Below, in pieces: positions 33,293 through 41,585 of a stretch of 64,000 nucleotides of DNA (positions are counted from its first letter, which is position 1; each line of letters opens with the position of its first letter). This stretch comes from Listeria_A hofi (GTDB lineage: Bacteria; Bacillota; Bacilli; Lactobacillales; Listeriaceae). The position numbers and the translations under genes were made by a program. Location: the NCBI RefSeq assembly GCF_963575615.1, contig NZ_CAUYTL010000006.1, forward strand, positions 1-64,000, written 5' to 3'. The notes beneath the pieces are model-generated. The model had not been told where the DNA came from. It ran no database searches and worked only from the letters and a program-made list of their open reading frames with translations.

Positions 33293-34459
33293 GTGAATAA
33301 AAAACTATTTAATCTTTTACTATCGGCTGGATTTCTACTCTTTATTTTCGGAGTCTTTTTCTTCTATCTGTTTGCTGGGAAAAACCAAGTATCAATTTTG
33401 GAGAGTCGTAATTTAGCACAGGAGCCTGAATTCAGTGCAGAAGTAGTGCAAAGCGGTCAATATATGCGAAGTTGGGATGTCTTCTTCAATGATCAGTTCC
33501 CGCGTCGTGATGCGTTTACAGAGCTCAATATGCGCGTTAATCAAATGGCACTTGGGCAAGATGTATATAAAGATGTATATGTGGCACCAGATGGCTATTT
33601 ACTGACAAAAGTAGAACAATACACGAAAGCTGATGCAGACAAAATTGCGGCGCGTGTGAATAACGTTGGGAAGTTGTTGCAAAAGCAAGGAGTTACAACA
33701 AGCTTGGTACTTGTTCCGAATAAGTCAACGGTGTTTGAGGACAAATTCCCGACATATTATCCAAGCTTTGGACGTGAAGGCTACGAGGGTTTGATGCCGC
33801 TTATTGATAAGCAATACGTGCAAAATATCGATGTTTCAAAAATACTTTATAAGAATAAGAACGAAAAAAACATGTTTTTCTATACGGATCACCATTGGCA
33901 GGCTAAGGCGGCATTCTTAGCTTCGGAAAAAGTCACAAAAGCGATGAATCCTGATGTGAAGCAATTGACGATAGATGACTGGACTTGGAAATTGGAGGGT
34001 TTGCCATTTTACGGGTCTGATGCTCGGAAAACAACGTCCTCTCTTGTGTCTAAGTCGGATCAGGTAATGGTTGCAGAACAGAAGAATTTGAGTGCACCGT
34101 ATAAGTTAGATGTTATTAAGGAAAAGCGTGATTCACTATACGTGATGAGTCGATTGACAGACCCAGCAGTGTACGCGAATCGTTATACGGCTTATATTGG
34201 AACGGATTATCCAGAACTTCATATCAAGACACCCAACCCGCTGACGCAGAAAAATCTACTAATTTTTAAGGATTCTTATGCAAATGCGTTTATCCAATTT
34301 ATTGCCCCGTATTATGCCAATGTATATGTGCTCGATTTGCGCTATTACAAGAATCTAGATATACAAGCATACGTGAAAAAATACGATATTAATCAGGCGT
34401 TGTTGTTTTTCAATAATAATTCGATTTATGCAACACCGCAACTGACAACGTTCGAATAG
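33293..34459 (+). CDS. DHHW family protein (AlgJ/AlgX-like O-acetyltransferase partner)
   Basis: A 388-residue extracytoplasmic protein anchored by one N-terminal membrane segment (about 8-28), starting with GTG. The domain is SGNH-hydrolase-like: the motif Asp199-His200-His201-Trp202 (YTDHHW), and a later Ser in LLIFKDSYANAF, together form an AlgJ/AlgX-type active site. It probably takes the acetyl group from the MBOAT protein and places it on a polysaccharide outside the membrane. AGGAGAA lies before the start. Third gene of the run is a DUF1398 gene 12 bases on. Confidence 0.87.
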   Translation: MNKKLFNLLLSAGFLLFIFGVFFFYLFAGKNQVSILESRNLAQEPEFSAEVVQSGQYMRSWDVFFNDQFPRRDAFTELNMRVNQMALGQDVYKDVYVAPDGYLLTKVEQYTKADADKIAARVNNVGKLLQKQGVTTSLVLVPNKSTVFEDKFPTYYPSFGREGYEGLMPLIDKQYVQNIDVSKILYKNKNEKNMFFYTDHHWQAKAAFLASEKVTKAMNPDVKQLTIDDWTWKLEGLPFYGSDARKTTSSLVSKSDQVMVAEQKNLSAPYKLDVIKEKRDSLYVMSRLTDPAVYANRYTAYIGTDYPELHIKTPNPLTQKNLLIFKDSYANAFIQFIAPYYANVYVLDLRYYKNLDIQAYVKKYDINQALLFFNNNSIYATPQLTTFE

Positions 34460-34471
34460 GAGAGGAAGCTT

Positions 34472-34867
34472 TTGTTAACACAGGAAACTATTATGCAAGT
34501 TGCGACAAGTGAAGAAAATGCTGGGGATTTCCCAAAGGTTGTACAAGGATTTAAAGATGCTGGCGTTGTAAAATATGATTATCTAGTGAAAACAGGTATG
34601 TATGTTTTCTGGGACGAAGAGGGAACGAAAGTCGAAGCACAATTAAACGGTGTGCCAAAAAATATTGCTTCGGAATCTTCAATAACTGCAATAAAAGAAG
34701 CCGTAAAGCAAGCCCAATCAGGAAAAATTGACTTCGAGCAATTTTGTGAGTTGGCAGGTTTGGCAGGCGTTTCGGTTTGGCATTCAGATTTAGCTGAAAT
34801 GGTGGTAACGTATCGAGATAGCGCGGGAACTGTTTTGTTGCAGGAACCGATACCGACTGCGCAATAA
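34472..34867 (+). CDS. DUF1398 family protein
   Basis: A 131-residue cytoplasmic protein of the DUF1398 (YbcV-like) family: residues 20-60 have DFPKVVQGFKDAGVVKYDYLV and a central VFWDEEGTKVEAQLNG, then FEQFCELAGLAGVSVWHSDLAEMVVTYRD. Function unknown. The TTG at 34472 has AGGAGAGG before it; an ATG at 34492 is an alternative. It follows the acetylation pair closely and is ended by a terminator, so it may share their message, though a functional link is not evident. Confidence 0.75.
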   Translation: MLTQETIMQVATSEENAGDFPKVVQGFKDAGVVKYDYLVKTGMYVFWDEEGTKVEAQLNGVPKNIASESSITAIKEAVKQAQSGKIDFEQFCELAGLAGVSVWHSDLAEMVVTYRDSAGTVLLQEPIPTAQ

Positions 34868-34886
34868 AATATATATTTCTTAGTTA

Positions 34887-34926
34887 AAGCAGGATTCATG
34901 GGTTTCCGTGATTTCCTGCTTGTTTT
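34887..34926 (+). terminator. Terminator after the DUF1398 gene
   Basis: AAGCAGG pairs with CCTGCTT, with CA.GG/CC.TG inside, followed by GTTTTG. Confidence 0.8.
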
Positions 34927-35055
34927 GTAAGTAAACGATAAAATAGTGATTTAAGTGATAATTCAAATTGGTAACCAAAAGACTTTACATCAATAAATAA
35001 AGCAAAAATAACTAATTTGTACTCATTTTAAAATAGGATATATTCCAATTAACTC

Positions 35056-35084
35056 TTGACATTCATCTAAAAAAATATGATAAT
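35056..35084 (+). promoter_or_regulatory. ahpCF promoter
   Basis: TTGACA at 35056-35061 and GATAAT at 35079-35084 are 17 bases apart, about 45 bases before ahpC. A PerR site is expected at such genes, but I see no clear match to TTATAATNATTATAA. Confidence 0.75.
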
Positions 35085-35130
35085 TCTAAGTGTGGTAATT
35101 CACATATAAAAATCCAAGGAGGTACATAAA

Positions 35131-35694
35131 ATGTCATTAATCGGGAAAGAAATTGAGGAATTTGCAGCGAAAGCGTTCCATCAAGGTAACTTTATTGACG
35201 TTTCATCGGACAATTTTAAAGGAAAATGGAGTGTTGTTTGCTTTTATCCAGCCGATTTCACATTCGTTTGTCCGACTGAATTAGAGGATTTGCAAGATCA
35301 ATATAAAACACTACAAGACTTAGGTGTTGAGGTTTATTCCGTTTCAACAGACACACATTTCACACATAAAGCATGGCATGATGCGTCAGACGCAATTGGT
35401 AAAATTGAATATATTATGATTGGTGATCCATCACACAATATTTCGCGTGCTTTTGACGTTTTAGATGAAGTGGAAGGGCTAGCTAATCGTGGAACTTTTA
35501 TTCTTGATCCAGATGGTGTTGTTCAAATGGTTGAAATTAATGCTGATGGTATTGGTCGCGACGCTAGTACTTTAGTCGATAAAATACGTGCTGCGCAATA
35601 CGTGCGTAACAATCCAGGTGAAGTTTGTCCTGCAAAATGGAAAGAAGGCGCAGACACACTGAAGCCAAGCCTAGATTTAGTAGGTAAGATTTAA
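35131..35694 (+). CDS. ahpC: Alkyl hydroperoxide reductase peroxiredoxin AhpC
   Basis: Cytoplasmic typical 2-Cys peroxiredoxin, 187 residues, the family length. Peroxidatic Cys47 lies in FTFVCPTE and resolving Cys166 in GEVCPAKW. It reduces hydrogen peroxide and organic peroxides with electrons from AhpF. AAGGAGG precedes the ATG. The ahpF gene starts 3 bases after the stop, so the two form one operon behind a strong promoter. Confidence 0.97.
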   Translation: MSLIGKEIEEFAAKAFHQGNFIDVSSDNFKGKWSVVCFYPADFTFVCPTELEDLQDQYKTLQDLGVEVYSVSTDTHFTHKAWHDASDAIGKIEYIMIGDPSHNISRAFDVLDEVEGLANRGTFILDPDGVVQMVEINADGIGRDASTLVDKIRAAQYVRNNPGEVCPAKWKEGADTLKPSLDLVGKI

Positions 35695-35696
35695 AA

Positions 35697-37226
35697 ATGG
35701 CATTAGATCAAGGAATCAAGGAACAGCTTGCTGGCTATCTGGAATTGCTTGAACAAAATATTGTTCTAAGAGTGAGTGTCGCAACAGATGAGAGCTCGCA
35801 AAAGTTACTTGAGTTTGTAGAAGAAATTGCAGCTATGTCACCAAAAATTCGTTTAGAGCACGGTTCACTTGCGAAAACACCAAGTTTTAGTGTGGAACGT
35901 GAAAATGAAGATTGTGGTATTGTTTTTGCCGGTATTCCGCTCGGTGAGGAGTTTACATCATTCATTTTAGCTTTACTGCAAGTGAGTGGTCGAGCACCGA
36001 AGATTGATGATAAGGTTGTTACCAAGATTAAGAATATCAGTCAGTCGCTACAATTTGAGTCATATATCAGTTTGACGTGTCATAATTGTCCAGACGTTGT
36101 ACAAGCGCTTAACATCATGAGTGTGCTGAATCCTAATATTTCGCATACGATGATTGAAGGCGGAAGTTTCAAGGATGAAATTGAAGCGCGAAATATTATG
36201 GCAGTTCCAACAGTTTTTGTGAATGGTGAACTGTTTGGTAGTGGCCGGATGACGATTGATGAAATCATTGAGAAAATTGTTGGGGCAGCAGATGCTTCGG
36301 AATTTGAAAATAAAGATCCATTCGATGTTCTTGTTATTGGAGCAGGGCCCGCGGGTGCTAGTGCAGCGATTTATGCAGCGAGAAAAGGTGTTCGGACTGG
36401 GGTTGTTGCGGATACTTTCGGAGGACAAGTTTTAGAGACTTTAAGTATTGAAAACGTCATTGGGACAAAGTATACAGAAGGTCCGAAACTTGTAGCACAA
36501 ATTGAAGAACATGTGCATGAATATAATGTTGATGTGATGAAGCAAGTTCGCGCGAAAAGCATTGAAAAGAAAGAAAATGTGGAAGTAACACTTGAAAATG
36601 GTGCAGTTTTAACGACTAAAACCGCGATTATTTCAACCGGAGCAAGATGGCGAAATGTTGGCGTTCCAGGTGAGCAAGAATTTAAGAACAAAGGTGTAGC
36701 GTATTGTCCGCACTGTGATGGCCCGCTTTTTGAAGGGAAGAACGTGGCGGTTATTGGCGGCGGGAACTCCGGTATTGAGGCGGCGATTGACCTTGCGGGG
36801 ACAACAAAGCACGTGACTGTACTCGAGTTTATGCCTGAATTAAAAGCAGATCAAGTTTTGCAAGAGCGTTTGTATTCATTGCCGAATGTTACCGTACTTA
36901 AAAATGTGCAGACAAAAGAAATTACGGGGCAAGATAAAGTGAATGGCATTACATATGTGAATCGCGATACGGCAGAAGAGGTTCATATTGATGTAGAAGG
37001 CGTGTTCATTTTAATCGGCTTAGTTCCGAATACAGAATTTCTTGAAGGTACTTTAGAGCGCAACAAAATGGGCGAAATTCTAATTAATAAGCACGGTGAG
37101 ACAAGTGTCCCAGGTGTATTCGCAGCTGGAGATTGCACAGATAGCGCTTATAAGCAAATCATTATTTCGATGGGATCAGGTGCCACTGCGGCTCTTGGTG
37201 CATTCGACTACATGATACGTAATTAA
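35697..37226 (+). CDS. ahpF: Alkyl hydroperoxide reductase subunit F
   Basis: NADH-dependent flavoprotein that recharges AhpC, 509 residues. The N-terminal tandem thioredoxin fold has the redox pair Cys128/Cys131 (TCHNCPDV). The FAD site is VIGAGPAGASAAIYAARKG near residue 215, the thioredoxin-reductase-like disulfide is Cys337/Cys340 (YCPHCDGP), and NADH binds at VIGGGNSGIEAAIDLAG. All redox centres are intact. Translationally linked to ahpC. The operon ends in the hairpin downstream. Confidence 0.97.
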   Translation: MALDQGIKEQLAGYLELLEQNIVLRVSVATDESSQKLLEFVEEIAAMSPKIRLEHGSLAKTPSFSVERENEDCGIVFAGIPLGEEFTSFILALLQVSGRAPKIDDKVVTKIKNISQSLQFESYISLTCHNCPDVVQALNIMSVLNPNISHTMIEGGSFKDEIEARNIMAVPTVFVNGELFGSGRMTIDEIIEKIVGAADASEFENKDPFDVLVIGAGPAGASAAIYAARKGVRTGVVADTFGGQVLETLSIENVIGTKYTEGPKLVAQIEEHVHEYNVDVMKQVRAKSIEKKENVEVTLENGAVLTTKTAIISTGARWRNVGVPGEQEFKNKGVAYCPHCDGPLFEGKNVAVIGGGNSGIEAAIDLAGTTKHVTVLEFMPELKADQVLQERLYSLPNVTVLKNVQTKEITGQDKVNGITYVNRDTAEEVHIDVEGVFILIGLVPNTEFLEGTLERNKMGEILINKHGETSVPGVFAAGDCTDSAYKQIIISMGSGATAALGAFDYMIRN

Positions 37227-37250
37227 AAAATCGGCGAGAAGTGCTCGATT

Positions 37251-37308
37251 ATAAGCAAGATTCACATCCTACTCGAAAAACAGGATTCGTGATATCTTGC
37301 TTATTTTT
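37251..37308. terminator. Terminator after ahpF
   Basis: ATAAGCAAGAT at 37251-37261 pairs with ATCTTGCTTAT at 37293-37303, followed by TTTTTG. It lies between convergent genes. Confidence 0.85.
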
Positions 37309-37309
37309 G

Positions 37310-38188
37310 TTACTCTGTTGTTTCAAAAAGAAGACAGCTCAAGTAAGCGAACAATAAGCCATCTGTTTTTCGAAGGGAGAGGTTTGTTAATTCTTGAAAT
37401 TTGTCGATGCGGTATTGAATCGTGTTTCGGTGCATGAATAAAGCTTTTGCGGTCATGCTCAAATTGCCCTGATTCTCCCAGAGCGCTTTGATGAGTGGCT
37501 TCCACGTCTCATCTTTCTCAAAAAGCCGACTGATTTCCTGAGCTAATAAACTGCTGGTCAACTGTGCTGCTATCATTGGTAAGCAATTGGATTCGACGGT
37601 TTGGACGAGTTGGTTAGAACTTTGACGGAATAGGCGTTGTTCTTCAGCGAATAGGTCGCGAAGTAAGGCATTTTTTTCGTGGAATAAGCCCATAAAAAAG
37701 TGTACTTGGATATAAAAATCACTTTCTAGCGTTGTTGCGATAGCGTCAAGCTCATCTTCGCCAAGTAGAGAACCGGCTATTTTCTCAATCAAGATGCCAT
37801 AATCTTCGGTGAGCATAATTAGCTCTGTGTCTTGTGCGAAAAAGCTAACCAGTGCCTTTTGCCATTCGAGTAGTATTTTTTTTGAGAGTGATGTGGACTG
37901 AATTTGGAATTGAATGATGCGGAAAGAATGGTTTTCTGGATGGATTATGATATTTTCTTGTGTGAATAATAAAGTGTGCCATTCTGTTAATTGTTCGTTT
38001 TTGAAAATCGGAGCGGGTGCTTGGAAAAGACTTTGCAATAAGGCTTGCTCTTCTGGTGTTAGCGTTTTCTTAGGAATCGCGAAATAGTAAGGATTTTCAT
38101 AAAAGAAGAGGTGTGTTGTATTTATTTTTAACGGTTTTTCGGAATATGTAAGGTCGGGATAGCGCTCTTTTAGTTTTTTTATCAACAT
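37310..38188 (-). CDS. PucR/CdaR-type helix-turn-helix regulator
   Basis: A 292-residue regulator. The last 60 residues match the PucR C-terminal helix-turn-helix: LIKALWENQGNLSMTAKALFMHRNTIQYRIDKFQELTNLSL. The N-terminal 220 residues have no recognised sensor domain and may bind a ligand. The start at 38188 (MLIKKLKERYPDL) has GAGG about ten bases upstream. It is divergent from the MarR-MATE genes, but that does not prove control of them. Target unknown. Confidence 0.8.
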   Translation of the reverse strand: MLIKKLKERYPDLTYSEKPLKINTTHLFFYENPYYFAIPKKTLTPEEQALLQSLFQAPAPIFKNEQLTEWHTLLFTQENIIIHPENHSFRIIQFQIQSTSLSKKILLEWQKALVSFFAQDTELIMLTEDYGILIEKIAGSLLGEDELDAIATTLESDFYIQVHFFMGLFHEKNALLRDLFAEEQRLFRQSSNQLVQTVESNCLPMIAAQLTSSLLAQEISRLFEKDETWKPLIKALWENQGNLSMTAKALFMHRNTIQYRIDKFQELTNLSLRKTDGLLFAYLSCLLFETTE

Positions 38189-38251
38189 TATGTTAACCTC
38201 GCTTTCTACTCTATTTATTGTGTCAAAACTGCTTGATAAAGTCAAATTTGA

Positions 38252-38313
38252 TTGCGGGACGTGTCTTTATTCGCTATAATGAGTATAGTTGATGTCGCAA
38301 CCATTTAAAGGTT
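38252..38313 (+). promoter_or_regulatory. marR-mate promoter and dyad
   Basis: TTGCGG at 38252-38257 and TATAAT at 38275-38280 are 17 bases apart. A near-palindrome AACCATTTAAAGGTT at 38299-38313 lies between the promoter and the MarR gene start, a typical place for autoregulation. Confidence 0.65.
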
Positions 38314-38326
38314 AGAGAAGAGGCGA

Positions 38327-38773
38327 ATGATGGCAAAAAAATATGAAATTATCGCAAAATCGATGTCCATTGTGAATCGATGTGGAAATACATTTAAATT
38401 AAATCGATTGAAGGAATATGGCTTAGGAGTTGGGCAATTACGTTACATTACAACGCTTTATCATCATGACGGTTTGTCGCAGGATGAGATTGTGAAGCGT
38501 TTTATGGTTGATAAGGCGAATGTGGCAAGACATATTCAGCGCTTGGAGGAGCTGGGCATGATTCGCCGGGAAGTGAACCAGCAAGATAAACGAAAACATC
38601 GGGTTTACTTGACGGAAAAAGGGAAGGCGGTGCAGCCTTTTATTGAGGAAACAATGATGGATTGGTCTGGGATTTTGACAAAGGGTTTTTCAGAAGAGGA
38701 GCGGGAGAAGTTATTGCAGTTGTTACTTCGAATGGCGGACAATGCGCAAAATTATGAGAAGGCGGATGAGTAG
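38327..38773 (+). CDS. MarR family transcriptional regulator
   Basis: A 148-residue winged-helix regulator. The DNA-binding core is GLSQDEIVKRFMVDKANVARHIQRLEELGMIRREVNQQDKRKHRVYLTEKG with the wing Asp/Arg motif of MarR proteins. It is immediately followed by a MATE pump gene (stop TAG directly abuts the next ATG), so it most likely represses its own operon and is relieved by a pump substrate. Ribosome site AGAAGAGG; a second ATG follows the first. Confidence 0.92.
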   Translation: MMAKKYEIIAKSMSIVNRCGNTFKLNRLKEYGLGVGQLRYITTLYHHDGLSQDEIVKRFMVDKANVARHIQRLEELGMIRREVNQQDKRKHRVYLTEKGKAVQPFIEETMMDWSGILTKGFSEEEREKLLQLLLRMADNAQNYEKADE

Positions 38774-40126
38774 ATGAAGGAGCAAAGTAAACGGCTAGGT
38801 GAAGATAAAATTGGTTCTTTGATGTGGCGCTTGTCAGTTCCTGCATTTATCGGAATGTTCGTGATGGGCATGTATAACATTGTCGATACGATTTTCGTAG
38901 CACGAGGCGTTGGATCACTCGGGGTTGCGGCGCTTTCGATCGCATTTCCAGTGCAGATGATTATGATGGCGATGGCAGCAATGTTCGGAATCGGGGGCGC
39001 ATCGATTATTTCGCGAGCTCTTGGTGCTGGAAAGGGCGAAGAAGCAAATCGTGTGTATCATCAGGTCATTTGGTTGGTCGTCATTTCGAGTTTTGTGCTG
39101 GCGATTATCACGTTTATTTTCCTTGATCCGCTTGTGACAATGTTTGGTGCAACGCCAGAAATCCATCAGTATGCGAAAGATTTCTTGCAAATTTTGTTGC
39201 TAGGTTCAGTTTTCCAAACGTTTGCGATGGCGATGAATAACATTGTTCGTTCAGAGGGAAATGCTAAAATTGCGATGCTGACAATGATTATTTCAGCAGT
39301 TTTAAATATGATTTTGAATCCGATTTTTATTATGGGTCTAGACATGGGAATTCGTGGTTCCGCTTTTGCAACGTTGATAGCGCAGGCAGTTGGCGCGGTT
39401 TGGCTGCTTATCTACTTCCTATCAGGGAAAAGTTCACTAACGTTAAAAGGATTTCGATTCCATATCGATTGGAAGCTATCGGGAAGTATTATGGCGATTG
39501 GATTTCCATCGTTTATTATGATGTCGGCGGGAAGTATTGTATCGATATCTGTGAACTGGATGCTCAATATACACGGTGGGACGATGGCGATTGCGGCTTA
39601 TGGCGTGGCAAATAGAATCGCATCATTCATGATTATGCCGATTAATGGTGTGACACAGGGGATGCAGCCAATTGTGGGCTTCAACTACGGCGCGCGGGAA
39701 TATAAGCGTGTGATAAAAGCGGTGAAGCTATCGATTGTTGCAGCAACCGTGATGTCTGTCGTTGCTTTTGCTGTTGTCGAGTTATTTCCCGATTTGTTGG
39801 TCAGCGTCTTTACGGATGATAAACAATTACTAAAAGATGGAGCTCATGCAGTACAAGTTGTCTTGTTAGCAGCTCCGACGATTGGTTTTCAGATTGTTTG
39901 TGGCGGATTGTACCAAGCGCTTGGAAGGGCACGGATTTCATTTGTGATTTCGCTAATGCGGCAGATTATCTGCTTAATTCCGTTACTCCTCGTTTTGCCT
40001 AGTTTCTGGGGCTTGGATGGGGTTTGGTATGCCTTCCCACTTGCAGATGTTGGTGCGTTTACAGTATGTTTGATTATTATGCTACGAACGTGGCGCGGAT
40101 TGTTTAAAAATCCAGAAATGGTTTAA
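38774..40126 (+). CDS. MATE family efflux transporter
   Basis: Inner-membrane multidrug/sodium antiporter, 450 residues, twelve predicted membrane segments in two MatE repeats (about 15-175 and 240-400). Typical sequence includes FIGMFVMGMYNIVDTIFVARGVG and GVTQGMQPIVGFNYGAREYKRV. It is the second gene of the MarR operon. Substrate unknown; MATE pumps of this branch (MepA-like) export cationic drugs and dyes. Confidence 0.92.
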   Translation: MKEQSKRLGEDKIGSLMWRLSVPAFIGMFVMGMYNIVDTIFVARGVGSLGVAALSIAFPVQMIMMAMAAMFGIGGASIISRALGAGKGEEANRVYHQVIWLVVISSFVLAIITFIFLDPLVTMFGATPEIHQYAKDFLQILLLGSVFQTFAMAMNNIVRSEGNAKIAMLTMIISAVLNMILNPIFIMGLDMGIRGSAFATLIAQAVGAVWLLIYFLSGKSSLTLKGFRFHIDWKLSGSIMAIGFPSFIMMSAGSIVSISVNWMLNIHGGTMAIAAYGVANRIASFMIMPINGVTQGMQPIVGFNYGAREYKRVIKAVKLSIVAATVMSVVAFAVVELFPDLLVSVFTDDKQLLKDGAHAVQVVLLAAPTIGFQIVCGGLYQALGRARISFVISLMRQIICLIPLLLVLPSFWGLDGVWYAFPLADVGAFTVCLIIMLRTWRGLFKNPEMV

Positions 40127-40162
40127 AAAGAAGGGGCCTTGCTTTTAGTGGGCTCCTTTTCT
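40126..40162 (+). terminator. Terminator after the MATE gene
   Basis: AAGGGGCC at 40131-40138 pairs with GGGCTCCTT at 40150-40158, followed by TTCTATTT. Confidence 0.75.
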
Positions 40163-40170
40163 ATTTGGAT

Positions 40171-40236
40171 GAAAGCGCTTGACAAAGATGGGATGTTGCA
40201 CTAATATGGTGTTTATATAGTTTGTTTGTAAAACTA
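40171..40236 (+). promoter_or_regulatory. xylAB promoter with cre-like and XylR operator
   Basis: TTGACA at 40179-40184 and TAATAT at 40202-40207 are 17 bases apart. GAAAGCGCTTGAC overlaps the -35 and resembles half a cre site. Downstream, TAGTTT (40218-40223) and AAACTA (40231-40236) form an inverted repeat like the Bacillus XylR operator. Repression by XylR and by CcpA is inferred. Confidence 0.82.
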
Positions 40237-40260
40237 ACCAACTTGAGGAGGAAGAAAAAT

Positions 40261-41568
40261 ATGAGCTATTTTCCAAATGTGAATAAAATTGAATTTGAAG
40301 GTGCAGCATCGGATAATCCGTTCGCTTTTAGACATTATAATGCAGATGAGGTTGTTTTAGGGAAGCCGATGAAGGAGCATTTGCGTTTTGCAGTTGCTTA
40401 TTGGCATACGTTGACGCAGGATGGCTCTGATCCGTTTGGTATGGAAACGAACAAGCGGACATGGTTGACGAATGACCCTTTGGAGACGGCAAAAAACCGA
40501 GTGGAAGCTGGGTTTGAGTTCTTCACGAAGCTTGGCGTACCTTTTTACTGTTTTCACGATGTGGATATTGCGCCTGAAGGGAAGAGCTTGGCTGAGTCGT
40601 TTAAGAATCAAGATGTGATTGTGAAATTATTGAAGGAGCAACAAGAGGCAACAGGTGTGAAATTGCTTTGGAACACGGCGAATATGTTTTCGAATCCTCG
40701 TTATGTGCATGGTGCGGCGTCAACGAGTAATGCGGATGTGTTTGCTTATGCTGCGGCGCAAGTGAAGAAAGCGCTTGAAGTTGGAAAGGAACTCGGTGGA
40801 GAAAACTATGTGTTCTGGGGCGGACGTGAGGGCTACGAGTCGTTACTTAATACGGATATGGGCTTGGAGCAAGACAATATTGCGCGTTTCTTCCACATGG
40901 CGAAAGATTATGCACGTGAAATTGGCTTTGATGCACAGTTTTTGATTGAGCCAAAACCGAAAGAGCCTTCGAAGCATCAGTATGATTTTGATGCAGCGAC
41001 AACGATGGCTTTCTTGCAAAAATATGATTTAGCGAAGGATTTCAAGCTGAATTTGGAAGCGAATCATGCAACGCTTGCGGGACATACGTTTGATCATGAG
41101 CTAAATGTGGCGCGTTGTTACGGGGCTCTGGGGTCGATTGACGCGAATCAAGGCGATTTGTTGCTTGGTTGGGATACAGATGAGTTCCCTACGGATTTAT
41201 ACGCGGTGACGCTTGCAATGCATCAGATTTTGGAAAATGGCGGAATTGGTCGTGGTGGCGTGAATTTTGACGCAAAAGTGCGACGGGCTTCGTTTGAGAT
41301 GGATGATTTGTTCTTGGCGCATATTGCTGGGATGGATACGTTTGCGCGAGGTTTGAAAGCGGCGGCTCGTATGAAGGAGGCTGGCTTCTTGGATAATTTG
41401 GTGGCGGATCGTTATGCTAGTTTTAAAACGGGCGTAGGCGCGGATATTGTGGCTGGCAAAATGGATTTTCATTCGCTTAGCAAGTATGCGATGGAGAACG
41501 ATCAAATTACAAATACTTCAACGCGTTTGGAATTTGTGAAATCGCGCTTGAACGACTTTTTATTCTAA
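40261..41568 (+). CDS. xylA: Xylose isomerase
   Basis: Converts D-xylose to D-xylulose, 435 residues, class II length. Catalytic His/Asp lie in FYCFHDVDIAPEG, metal ligands in FLIEPKPKEPSKHQYDFD and LNLEANHATLAGHTFDHE, and further Asp residues in GSIDANQGDLLLGWDTDEFP. The start at 40261 (MSYFPNVNKI) has GAGGAGGAAG at 40245-40254. The xylB gene follows by 17 bases. Controlled by the operator upstream. Confidence 0.97.
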   Translation: MSYFPNVNKIEFEGAASDNPFAFRHYNADEVVLGKPMKEHLRFAVAYWHTLTQDGSDPFGMETNKRTWLTNDPLETAKNRVEAGFEFFTKLGVPFYCFHDVDIAPEGKSLAESFKNQDVIVKLLKEQQEATGVKLLWNTANMFSNPRYVHGAASTSNADVFAYAAAQVKKALEVGKELGGENYVFWGGREGYESLLNTDMGLEQDNIARFFHMAKDYAREIGFDAQFLIEPKPKEPSKHQYDFDAATTMAFLQKYDLAKDFKLNLEANHATLAGHTFDHELNVARCYGALGSIDANQGDLLLGWDTDEFPTDLYAVTLAMHQILENGGIGRGGVNFDAKVRRASFEMDDLFLAHIAGMDTFARGLKAAARMKEAGFLDNLVADRYASFKTGVGADIVAGKMDFHSLSKYAMENDQITNTSTRLEFVKSRLNDFLF

Positions 41569-41585
41569 GAAGGTGGGCATGAAAA

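Noticed and set aside
35085..35130. PerR box upstream of ahpC
   Set aside because: Nearby sequence has only scattered matches to the TTATAAT inverted repeat, not enough to call an operator.
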